DNA of 64,000 bases from Semisulcospira habei (Eukaryota > Mollusca > Gastropoda > Semisulcospiridae), in NCBI GenBank assembly GCA_036245525.1, contig BTPG01000004.1, forward strand, positions 230,388,084 to 230,452,083, in the 5' to 3' direction. The notes under the pieces are model-generated. The model searched no databases. It was not told where the DNA came from and saw only the letters and a list, made by a program, of their open reading frames with translations. Each line of letters opens with the position of its first letter. Positions within the stretch are counted from its first letter, which is position 1. Positions 51,681 to 62,845 of the stretch are shown here, in pieces. Position numbers and translations under genes: made by a program.

Positions 51681-53716
51681 TGTCACGGCTAGGGAGGGAC
51701 AGACGAGATTGAAAGATAGAATAGAAGTAGAACCCCCAAATGTCCTGACTAAAGAGAGATAGACGAGGATGAAGGTTAGGAGTAGAAGAGCGGAAGAAGA
51801 CGGATAAAGAACCTTAGTGTCTTGCCTCAAGACAGGTTACAGCTCAGCACAAGCAACACAACACATTTACTTTACACGTACACTCACTCTTTATTACTTA
51901 TTACACTAACTATCCCCCTTTCCTTCCTTCCCACCGACACTTCCCCTCCCTGCCCCTCCCCCCCCCCCTCCCGGAAAGAAAAAAGAAAGAAAAAAAAAAA
52001 AAGTTAAACCATAATTATTACTACTTCCACAGCATCAGCATTGCATCGAGTGGTGGAAACAAGCACTCCCCCACGCTATGCAGCACTGTTGCTCCACAAT
52101 CACAATAAAAGTCAGGTTACAGTCCTCCGAACTGACGGCTGAAAACGTCATTTACAACGTACTGTTCATATACAAGAATAATGGAACTACACCAAGACAG
52201 AGTGAGTAATGGAAAGGCGAATAAGAATGAGACCACCGTGGTGAGTTGACGAACGCCTGTGGATCCCTCCCGTCCGGCTTCCTTAACGGTCGTTCAGCTT
52301 CGCGGGCTCTCTCTCTCTTTCTCTCTCTCTCTGTCTCTCTCTCTGTTCTCCTGTTTCCCTGGCGCTTGGTCTGGCCGCGACGGTGACACAGCGGCTTCGG
52401 CAGTATAGATGATTGCGCCCCTTCCACGCCGACACCCGGTCCAGCGAGGCATGGTTGGTTCCGATGCCCGTCGGCCCTCCAACCAGTCCCGACCCCGAAA
52501 ACGAATGCAAAATAAAAGCAGGAGCCTAAACGGCCTCGTAAGTAATGTAAACCAGTGGGTCGTTAAAACAGCTAACCTCCCATACCCACCCTGCTGCTTT
52601 ACAAGAACACTACCACTAACCGTTCAAGCACTTGACCCTCACTCATATGACACGTGCTTTCCATCAATATTCACCCCCCCACCCGGGTCTGCCCTGGGGG
52701 ACTTGGGTGGGGTTAGGTACTTTTTAGTTCCCAGGGTCACCCTGGTCAGCCCCACAGGGTGAGTTTTTCTCTCTATTCTGGGGCATGTGTTTCTGTCTAC
52801 CCGAGGTCCATTCTCCTGTATTTGCCTTTTTAAAACTCTCCCTGCTGTCTGCACTGCCTGTAGCTCTTGATATTGGATGTGTGTTGCTAAATGGTCTTAG
52901 CTTTATTTAGGCCCCATGTGTTAGGTTTATTTAATGTATTTGACCGGCTGGCGACATACATTCAATGTTCTGTTTAGTTTTTTTTTTCACAAGCAGTGCA
53001 GGCACGTCCTGAGAAAGCCTTGTTGCTGTCGGGACGTTAAGCAATGTACAATCAATCAATCAATCAATATTCACACATAAACCAAAACAATGAAAGTTCG
53101 CAAACATTACATAATTATACACCTTCCTAAAATTCTCTGCACTTTCACAACAAACCAATACAACATCTCGCTAAACAGTCAAAAACAACTAATAATGAGA
53201 TAGAACCAAAACAATAACCCAAAATAATACTTCCCCTTTACCACCCATCGCGTTCTCCCTCCTTTTCCCCCCACGATACTTCTAGACCTAACACATAGTA
53301 CAAAACACCCATACCAAACATGACATTCTTAAACACTTACCTCCTCTGCGACTCATCACAACGCCGCCACCCGTAGGTAAAACAACCCCCAGTCTCTGAC
53401 CCCCAACGACCCCGGGACTGGATCGGCGCTGTGTCACTGACTCCACAGACGGTCAGTCACTGACTCCCAACAGTCAGCTAGGCAAGACAGCTTGGTCCAG
53501 CCGAGTACAGCTGCTAACTAAAATATCATTCCCTTGCTCCCGACAAAGGTAAACTCGGCAGTGAACACACTACCGCATTCACTATCGCGCCCCGCACGTG
53601 CAAAACAAAGAACACTAACCCGTCTCTACCAACTTGTAAGCAACTCACTATTCCTGCATGACCGGTGCTTTGGCAACTTTTGACTACCACTGTCAAAACA
53701 GTCACTAACCGTGACA
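51681..53716 (-). repeat. Gypsy long terminal repeat (with SINE inside)
   Basis: The ends are TGTCACGG and CCGTGACA, an 8-bp inverted repeat with TG...CA termini. The length is 2036 bp, or about 1650 bp without the SINE. It contains a CT-rich tract (52304-52342) and pyrimidine-rich segments. Near its end, about 60 bp are duplicated in tandem (CCCCCAAATGTC at 51671 and 51733). The LTR inserted directly into the Polinton remnant at 53717. Confidence 0.88.
52675..53062 (+). mobile_element. SINE-like element, copy 4 (in LTR)
   Basis: ATCAATATTCAC flanks it at 52663-52674 and 53063-53074. The sequence is nearly the same as copies 1-3, with the tail AATCAATCAATC. Confidence 0.92.
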
Positions 53717-53734
53717 GTAATGGTTAAGCTTAGG

Positions 53735-54038
53735 TTGCAGGGTAGACATGTCTTCGCCAGTAACAAGAAAATATTCTCTGATTGCGTCATCAACATTTAG
53801 AAAATGTATGCTGTGCGTGACCATCAAGTCTGAGTTTTTCATTGATAAAATCAAGTTTTTCTATTCTTTGCTTTTCATACTCTTGTTGGGCTTGTGCTAA
53901 TTTTTCTGATGCCTCGCTGTGACGTCTCATTTCTTCTGAAGATTCTTCTCTACTTTCTTTTGAAAAGAGATAGTTTGATCTACTGAAAGCAAGTGCGTTG
54001 ACAACAACCCCTCCCACGATAACAGCTAAAGTTGCCAT
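53735..54038 (-). pseudogene. Polinton two-TM coiled-coil protein, remnant copy
   Basis: The frame MATLAVIVGGVVVNALAF...EKLAQAQQEYEKQRIEKLD is clearly homologous to the 144-residue protein at 7286-7720. The frame changes after HAQHTFS near 53.80 kb. Upstream bases (to 53735) still match the next segment (GEDMS-like region) in another frame. The C-terminal TM segment has been lost at the LTR junction. Confidence 0.9.
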
Positions 54039-54047
54039 ATTTTTTAT

Positions 54048-54275
54048 TTACATAAAAACATTTTCAGAAATAATTCCTTGCTTGACGAGAAAGTCTTTTG
54101 TAGCAATTGACGCTGTTACAACAGCTACTAGCTTAGCACTGTCTTCCAAGTCTACTTTACTCAGATCAGCAGATCTCATTTTAGAAGACTTTTTCCTAAC
54201 ATAGAGTAAGCAACGGTTAGTCCGCTTATAACAGCAGAGTGATAGACAAGGTTCATTAAGTTTTAAGTTTCACTC
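54048..54275 (-). pseudogene. Polinton 75-aa membrane protein, remnant copy
   Basis: It is homologous to 7733-7960. The C-terminal half is clear (EDSAKLVAVVTASIATKD, then KQGIISENVFM). The N-terminal half (YHSAVISGL, SMLGKS-like) is in a different frame after a change near 54.19 kb. The most conserved part is the SIATKDFLVKQGI segment. Confidence 0.85.
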
Positions 54276-54310
54276 ATTTTCTTATGCAATAAAAATTAAA
54301 ATATTTTTAT

Positions 54311-54700
54311 TTACTGCATGAAAAATGGGTCAGTAGCTTTGGGTGCTGCTGGTAATGTGGAGACTTGGTTTTGATGATGGAGTGTCTAATTTTTGGACAC
54401 TGTTCGAGTGTTTGTATTTTTTGTATAATTGGTAACCTACGTAACCAAATCCTACAACAAATCCGCCAACTATATATTTTGTTATTTTGGGTTTAGGCTC
54501 AGTTGTGGGTATGAAGGTGTTGGTAGTGACACCAATGCTGGTGTCAAGTCTGTTGACCATCCTGACGGTGGGTCAGTTACATGAGCCTTTTCTGTCAACG
54601 CCTGAAGCTGTAATTTTTCTTGTCTGTTCCATTTGGCTAATTTTTGTCCAGCCTCTATCCGACCTGGGCTTTTCTGTTTAGTTATCGTTTGAATCTGAGT
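54311..54700 (-). pseudogene. Polinton single-TM protein, remnant copy
   Basis: The TM segment YIVGGFVVGFGYVGYQLYKK is almost the same as in the copy at 7996-8460. The N-terminal part (residues like KAHVTDPPSG and QKLQAL) is in another frame, and a short deletion fuses its start to the upstream gene near 54.71 kb. Confidence 0.88.
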
Positions 54701-55032
54701 CGGGGCACGGTCTGTTTAGAGTCCAAATCAATGTTTAATCTGTCAGTATCAACTTTGAAAAAGTGACTGACAGCTTTTGTATAAAGAGACACGAGAGACC
54801 AACTTAAATCACGAGTCATTAGTGAAGTGATGTGATTTTCATATTTAGTGTGTAGCCTGATGATCTCTTCTCTGGTAAGAGATTCAATATCTTCTGTGGA
54901 ATAACATTTTCCGAGATAAGCTTTTGATTTGCCTGAAACAACTACAGACAGAAGACGCTGTTTTTTAGAGTATAAGTCTTTGTTCTCTACAGCATTGATA
55001 TCACTTAGGAGTAGTAATTTGTCTTTATTCAT
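54682..55032 (-). pseudogene. Polinton 175-aa protein, remnant copy
   Basis: It starts MNKDKLLLLSDINAVENKD and matches the first 100 residues or so of 8390-8917 (YENHITSLMTRDLSWSLVS). The hydrophobic C-terminal part has been removed by a deletion of about 200 bp, and the frame ends in the neighbouring gene's sequence. Confidence 0.9.
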
Positions 55033-55080
55033 TTTATAATAAAAAATAAAAAGTAAAACAAAATTCCTGCACTTACCTTT

Positions 55081-56677
55081 TTGGTTTAGGATGTTTCAGA
55101 TAAATCATTATCATTTTAAACCATGCATGCCTTGCTAGCGAAACACATGCCATCTTGCTTAATCATGTTTTTCAAAAGACTGGCACAGTACTGTAAGGTG
55201 GCGCTTATAGAAAGAGTTTAAGAACAGCAGACAAAACCCAGGCAGTCTAACTTGCAGAGAGATAAAACACCACTCATGCCTGTCTATTTGAGACCCACAG
55301 CGCTGCAATCAATTACTGTGCCAACATTGAGTTAAAAGCCTTATAGCCCGGCCGGCAAGCAAAACAAATCCAATAATCACCAGCTTTGAATAGGCTGTGA
55401 GAGCCAGCACACTTTTTGTTGTGGGCAACTTTATTGATTGGCGTGCGAGTCTGTGATGTGGCAAACATTAAACTACACAGGCATCTGATTTGCACAACTA
55501 GAGTATTTACACTTTTTACATAGCACCCTGGCAAAGAAAGGTGTTTAGTGCAAAATCTATTCATACCTCTGTGGACAGGAAAGTGGTATTTTAAAATAAC
55601 CCCTTTCAATGGACCCGACCAATTGAATAGCCTGACGGACCAGCCTATTTCCAGGAGGGTATTTTTTCATGCGCTCATGTAGTTGTAAAAAGAAATTCAT
55701 TTTGAGATAACTTGCTACTGTTTAAACCAGAGCGTGGCCTTTTTATTCTGAAACGGCTTACTTTCCACGAAACGACCTCATTATTCCAAAACGACCTAAT
55801 GACACAGATTTGTTGTTTTGGCCCAGAAAACCAAAATTTGAACTACATTTTCGTTTTCGACCCAGATTTTCGTTTTGACACAGTGACCGGCATTTTGAGA
55901 TAGGTTTGTTTGTGTGTGTGTGAGGAGTGGAGGAGGGTTGACTACATCTTTTTAAGTCTATGGTGTATGCCGCGTATGGTGTACGCCGCATATGGCATTG
56001 CCGCACATGCCGCTGCATATGCCGTGTATGGCACATATGACATTAGCGCATGGCACGTATGACATTGCCGCGTATGCCGCATATGGCATTGCAACCTGTA
56101 AGTAATATATGAAATTTCACTTGGCTCTCACTTGGCCAGGGTGCTGAGTGAGTTATAAATCAATTATTCAGGTGCAAAGCCAATAATTGGCATGAATAAC
56201 ACGGACTGTGTAAAACCTCGCCAGTCTACTCATAATGAGAGACATAACAGTACAGTTGACTAAAGCCTTGTGAAATGGAAGCCAGGCTCTTGAGAATCTG
56301 ACCCTGCGTCAGCTCATAAGAATCCAGGCTAAACCTGCAGGGGGCCAGGGGTACGGGCTCCTGAGAATCTTAGCCCTTGTAAACGATGACTCTGGTTCCA
56401 CTTGGCTCCCACTTGACCAGGATGTTGATTGTGTTAATAATCAATTATTCGTGTGTTTTGTCCAGCATCGCTTTGCCAACATCTGGTGATTAATAGCCTA
56501 TTAAGCGCTGACATCTTAAAAACTTTGGCCACAAGAAAGCCAATAATCATTAATCATTATTTTTGGATAGCATTGTATTGATTTTTCTGACTGTTGTGCC
56601 TGGCTACACAGGCATCTGATTTGCATCACTAGAGTGTTTATGTAGATGGAGACAATGGTAAGTTATTGTCAAAATTG
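55081..56677. other. No recognised gene; degenerate short repeats
   Basis: 55960-56095 is a degenerate repeat of CGCATATGGCATTGC-like words. A 30-bp segment CTACACAGGCATCTGATTTG occurs at about 55476 and 56612. Short frames show no domain. Confidence 0.6.
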
Positions 56678-56887
56678 AGAGATAGAATGTAAGGGGTTAT
56701 AAAATCAATAAAATCGATAATGCCCCATTGATCATACTGCATTTTATTTAAAATCAACAGTATGCATTGGAGTTGGCAGAGGGCTGACGTAGTCAATGAT
56801 GGGTTATTGTAAAAAATGCCGTGATTTATCGGTCGGATGCGGCATTATTGATTTTATTGGTTTTATAACCCCTTATATTCTACCTCT
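56678..56887. mobile_element. Foldback MITE with about 46-bp arms
   Basis: The left arm TAGAATGTAAGGGGTTATAA (from about 56682) and its inverse ending at 56886 pair over about 46 bp with four mismatches or so, closing with ATAATGCC. The 110-bp centre is AT-rich and non-coding. Confidence 0.82.
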
Positions 56888-57079
56888 AGTGTACTGGAAG
56901 CAGAAAGAAAATGCTGATTAAATATATCAGCTGGGATGTTTGTACACTGAGCAGTATTTTTGGACCTTGTGAATGCTTTCAGCACACGCCAAACAGATAT
57001 AATCCTTTTTGCCATTCATAAGTCGGTGAAAGAAGAACCTATGAGCCTTTCTCACTAGGGGCTTTACACAATTTCTTTG

Positions 57080-57360
57080 TTTTCAAAAGGCTGCAAACTC
57101 TTTATTTCTTTTATATTCATCTCGGATCTGCATGGCACCCTTGATTTCGTTATTCAACCGGGCGGGCAGCTGGGGATTTTTGACACGTTTCTCTTTGAAT
57201 GGGGCATGTCTGTCAAAAACACCAAGAAACAATCTGTACCATTCAGATAAAGCCTCGTTAGGATCACTATGGTGGTAGACCATATCAAATGACGTATTAC
57301 TTAAATCGTATAAAAATACATCCCTGTGAAAGTGTTTAGGCGATCTATATCTAATGGTTG
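57080..57360 (-). pseudogene. LINE fragment, pre-RT linker region
   Basis: The frame FDMVYHHSDPNEALSEWYR...FDRHAPFKEKRVKN is typical of the linker between endonuclease and RT in jockey/CR1-like LINEs. No catalytic motif is included. It is both 5' and 3' truncated, with only about 90 recognisable residues. Confidence 0.65.
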
Positions 57361-57664
57361 TGTGCTGATGCTTGTGAAGAGAGAGAGAGAGAGAGAACAA
57401 TGAACCTTTATTTTGCAATGGTAGAGGCATTTGATTACAAAACCAATTTTCAAATTTCCCGAGAGAGAGGAGCATATTAGCATGTGGTTAACTGAAACGT
57501 TTTGTGTGCTAGAATTTGTATCACCAGTACAGGCATGTTTGCTGAACAAACAGGAATGTGTGCTATATAGAGGGGTTTCTTCTTTCTGTTTATGTTCTCA
57601 TGATGTCAGTTGATCCGATTGTCTGTATGTAGATATTCACACCAATGGTCCTGTTTATTTCCCC

Positions 57665-59996
57665 AGAAGAGGAAGAAGCAGAAACACCGCTGACTGAGAC
57701 AGATGAACACCACAGGGACTTTCCAGCTACTGGTGAAGACACAGTCAACACTTCTGGTGGAGGAGACACAGTTAACACTACTGTTGAAGACACAAACAAA
57801 ATGACTGTTAAAGACACCGATAACATTACTGGTGAAAACACAGACAACACTGCCGGTGTGGAGAGATATGGTCCTGTCCAACACCCACACGTCAAACTGG
57901 AGCCAGCTATCAAGGTCGAACCTGGTGTCTGGCTACAACTTCGGACCGGCAAAGAGTCTGGGGTTAATCTGGAACCTGACATCAAGCTAGCGTCAATCTA
58001 TGTGCCCAGTGTTTACAGTGACATGGACTGTGACACTAAACATGACATCAAGCTAGAGTCCAACTCTGTGTCTGGTGTTATCAGTGACATGGACTGTGAC
58101 TTGGGGGTATCTGTGGATCTTGATGGTGGAACTTTGTCAACAGAACGAAAACCCTTGACCTCAGAAAGTCCCAGTGCTGAAGAGAGTCAGATGCCATTTG
58201 TATGTGGGTTGTGTGATGCATGTTTCCAGTTGTCCAGTCAGTTGATGCAACACATGTCTACTCACACAGGGCAGAAGCCTCACACTGTTACCACACAGCA
58301 GAAGACAACTACTGCTGACAGTGCATGTATTGATTTACAGACATCAGCAGATACACCAAGTGAGAGAACGTGGTTTTGTAAGCACTGTAAGGCTACTTTC
58401 CAGAAGCCACATATATGTACAGAAGATGGTTTAAGTGGTGTTCACACGGGCCAGAAGGCGCATAGGTGTGCAGAATGTAGTGCTAGTTTCACTCGATCTG
58501 GTAACTTGAAAAATCACATGCTGACACACACAGGCCAGAAGACACATAGGTGTACAGAGTGTAGTGCTAGCTTTGCTTCATCTGGTTCCTTGAAAAATCA
58601 CATGCGGACACACACAGGCCAGAAGCCATATACGTGTACTGAGTGTAGTGCTAGTTTCATTCAATCTGGCATCTTGAAAAGACACATGCTTAAACACACA
58701 GGCCAGAAGCCGCACAAGTGTACAGACTGTAGCGCTAGTTTTACACGTTCTTGGTACTTGAAAATACACATTCAGACACACACATCCCAGAAGCCACATA
58801 GGTGTACAAAGTGTAGTGCTAGCTTTTCTTTCTCTAGTACCTTGAAAAGACACATGCTGACACACACAGGCCAGAAGCCACACAAGTGTACAGAATGTAG
58901 TGCTAGTTTCACTCGACCTGGTATCTTGAAAAATCACATGCTGACACACACAGGCCAGAAGCCACATATGTGTACAGAGTGTAGTGCTAGCTTTACTTCA
59001 TCTTACAGCTTGAAAAATCACATGCTGACACACACAGGCCAAAAGCCACATAGGTGTACAAAATGTAGCGCTTGCTTTGCTTTATCTCGCTCCTTAAAAA
59101 CACACTTGCTGACACACACAGGCCAGAAGCCATACAAGTGTACAAAATGTAGTGCTAGTTTTACAAGATCTGATGCCTTGAAAACACACATGTGGACACA
59201 CACAGGCCAGAAGCCACACAACTGTACAGAATGTAGTGTTAGTTTCACTCAATCTGGTCACTTAAAAATGCACATGCTGACACACACAGGCGAGAAGCCA
59301 CACAAGTGTACAGAATGTAGTGCTAGTTTCGCTCGATCTGGTACCTTGAAAACACACATGCTGACACACACAGGCCAGAAGCCATACACGTGTACAGAAT
59401 GTAGTGCTAGTTTCACTCATTCTGGTCACTTGAAAAGACACAAGCTGACACACACAGGTCAGAAGCCACACAAGTGTACAGAATGTAGTGCTAGTTTTAC
59501 AAGATCTGGTACCTTGAAAACACACATGCTGACACACACAGGCCAGAAGCAACATAAGTGTACAGAATGTAGCGCTAGTTTCGCTCAATCTGGTCACTTG
59601 AAAACACACATGATGACACACACAGGTCGGAAGCCGTACAAGTGTACAGAATGTAGTGCTAGTTTTACAAGTTCTGGTCACTTGAAAACACACAGGCTAG
59701 AAGCCACAGACAACATTACTGGTGACATCACAGACAACACTGCCAGTGTGGAGAGAGATTGTCCTGCCCAACACCCACAAGTCAAACAGGAGCCAGCTAT
59801 CAAGCTCGAAACTGGTGTCCAGCTAGAACCTGGGACCAGCACAGAGTCTGGGGTTAATCTGGAACCTGACATCAAGCTAGCGTCAGTCTCTGTGCCCAGT
59901 GTTTGCAGTGACATGGACTGTGACACTAAACATGACATCAAGCTTGAATCTAACTCTGTGCCCAGTGTTTGCAGTGACATGGACTTCGACCACTAA
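57665..59996 (+). CDS. C2H2 zinc-finger protein, large exon
   Basis: A sequence-specific DNA-binding nuclear protein is likely. A polypyrimidine acceptor TGTTTATTTCCCCAG ends at 57664. Reading starts in the frame of EEEEAETPLTETDEHH. Residues 1-180 or so are acidic and Thr-rich. Then come one standard finger (CGLCDACF), one degenerate finger (WFCKHCKATF), and 14 complete tandem fingers of the form CTECSASF-x5-LK-x2-H with THTGQKPH linkers. A 15th is cut before its last His. Recognition-helix residues vary (SGNLKN, SGTLKT, SGHLKR). After the fingers, residues repeat the N-terminal acidic block. The stop is at 59994-59996. Any upstream exon is uncertain (see 37559). Confidence 0.85.
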
Positions 59997-60132
59997 ATGT
60001 GACATCATGCTCTAGTCCAACTGTGTGTCTGGTGTCATCGGTGATAAGGACTGTGACATCAAGCTAGAGTTTAACCCTTTCATCCTTGAGTAAATAAGAA
60101 GTCTATAAAAGGCACCCACATTTCAAACGATC

Positions 60133-60346
60133 TTAACTCATTCTACCCCAACACCGAAATCCTTAAATTTTGCCGTTGTCCTCTGAAGACTGCATTGCAG
60201 TGCAGGACACAGACCGACCATGATAGTTCAAGGGTGATGCCAGAATAGCTTGGCGCCTATAGGCGCCAAGCTATTCTGGCGTCACCCTTGAACTATCATG
60301 GTCGATCCATATCTTCCTGTGGTGTGTCTGGGGTACAATGAGTTAA
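60133..60346. mobile_element. TTAA-flanked MITE with long near-perfect palindrome
   Basis: It begins TTAACTCATTCTACCCCA and ends TGGGGTACAATGAGTTAA. From 60212 to 60305, arms of about 46 bp with two mismatches meet at GGCGCCTATAGGCGCC. The arms contain the family core CATGATAGTTCAAGGGTGA. This is the most symmetrical copy in the window. Confidence 0.9.
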
Positions 60347-60800
60347 ATGGGAGAAAAACGTTGATTCTTTCATGAAAAAAACCCAGCAACGACTGTATTT
60401 TCTCAGACGTCTTAAAACGTTTGGCGTCGGCAGACAAATTTTGACCAACTTCTACCGGGCAGTTATTAAAAGTATTTTGACCTTCTCCCTGACCGTTTGG
60501 TTTGGCAGTACCACACAAAGAAAGCAATCCAAATTAAACAGAATAGTAAAAACTGCATCGAAAATCATAGGTATCGATTTGCCCTCGTTAAGAGTCCCTC
60601 TTCCACGAAAGAATGCTAAAAATGGCTTAATCCATCCTCCGAGATGATTCCCACCCAGCCAATGAGTTGTTTGAGATGTTGCCATCAGGGTGCCGTTATA
60701 GAACGATGGGAACACGCACGAGTCGTTTCAAAAACAGTTTTTACCCAACTGCTGTCCAGACTTTTAATGATGCAAACAAACGCCAAACCTGACCAATCCC
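60347..60800 (+). pseudogene. Rex1/Babar-like LINE, C-terminal fragment
   Basis: The frame KKTQQRLYFLRRLKTFGVG, SILTFSLTVWFGS and RIVKTASKIIGIDLPSL is the RT thumb and C-terminus. After a stop at 60645-60647 the pattern continues in another frame toward an LPSGCRYRT-like segment and a SRFKNSFYPTAV-like end. It resembles the minus-strand copy at 33.5-34.6 kb. The catalytic part is absent. Confidence 0.82.
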
Positions 60801-60831
60801 TCCCACTGTTTAATGTATATATATATATAAG

Positions 60832-60905
60832 ATAAGCTAAGATAAGATAGTTTATTGCCATATGTTTCCATGTACAAAACAATAAAAACATTGGAATTTG
60901 TCTTG
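60832..60905 (-). mobile_element. LINE/SINE 3' end with TATCTTA tail
   Basis: On the minus strand it reads CATATGGCAATAAACTATC and then repeated TTATCTTAGC. Only the terminal part is present. Confidence 0.55.
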
Positions 60906-60995
60906 ATGTCAGTTACTAAGACTAAAAACACCCACACACACACAGTAACATCTGATTCAGTTAAAAACTGACTGTACACATTCGTTCTCACTCAA

Positions 60996-62289
<1,294 letters not shown>

Positions 62290-62845
62290 TCTGTGTTGTG
62301 TCTCGTACTCAAATCGGGTAAAACACATACATTGATTAGTAGTTATAGACCTATTGCGCTTACATCACAAGCTTGCAAAGTAATGGAAAAGATTATTTTA
62401 AATCGGCTATTTCATTACTGTGAAAAACAGGATATAATTCCAATTCATCAAGCTGGTTTTCGGAAAGGTAGATGTACGACAGACCATTTAGTTAAACTCA
62501 AAAATAACATTAAAAAACAATTTTCTAGACGAAAAAGTATATTAGCAACCTTTTTTGACGTAAAAAAAGGCTTATGATAGTGTTTGGCATGCTAGATTAT
62601 TATACAAAATAAAACAGATTGGCATAACCGGGTTTATGTATTAGTACATTAAAAGCTTTTTGTCTGAAAGATTTGTCTGCACCAAAGTTGGTAAAAGTTA
62701 TTCAACCTTAAATAAAATAGATATGGGTATTCTGCAGGCATCAATAATTTCACCCTTTGTATTCCCTGTGTTAATTTACGACCTCCCAAAATCTCTCTCA
62801 CAAGACACAACTGTGGTACAATATGCAGATGATATTACTTACTTA
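62290..62845 (+). pseudogene. Jockey-like LINE reverse transcriptase fragment
   Basis: The frame contains SSYRPIALTSQACKVMEKI, HQAGFRKGRCTTDHLVKL, then the palm region after a stop and frame change near 62577, GILQASIISPFVF (degenerate from the usual GVPQGS) and VVQYADDITYL. The YADD box is intact but the ORF is broken in at least two places. The element is cut at 62845 by another LINE inserted in the opposite direction. Confidence 0.82.

Larger units (their letters stand above)
48861..53716 (-). mobile_element. Ty3/gypsy retrotransposon, Gmr1-like, 3' part missing
   Basis: On the minus strand: LTR 53716-51681, a two-base spacer, a primer-binding site, leader, gag-protease, then integrase immediately afterwards, cut at 48861. 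RT and RNase H are not between protease and integrase. The far LTR is absent. Two SINEs of one superfamily interrupt it (49489-49758 and 52675-53062). Confidence 0.88.
53717..55080 (-). mobile_element. Second Polinton remnant
   Basis: It holds four genes in the same order and strand as 7400-8917 of the first element, with moderate divergence and several breaks. The left side is cut by the gypsy LTR; similarity on the right ends near 55080. The integrase, polymerase and capsid genes are absent from this window. Confidence 0.93.

Noticed and set aside
55313..55609. 98-residue Cys-rich protein after the second Polinton
   Set aside because: It has no match to any Polinton gene of the first copy and no recognisable zinc pattern or start context. 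It is probably a chance frame.
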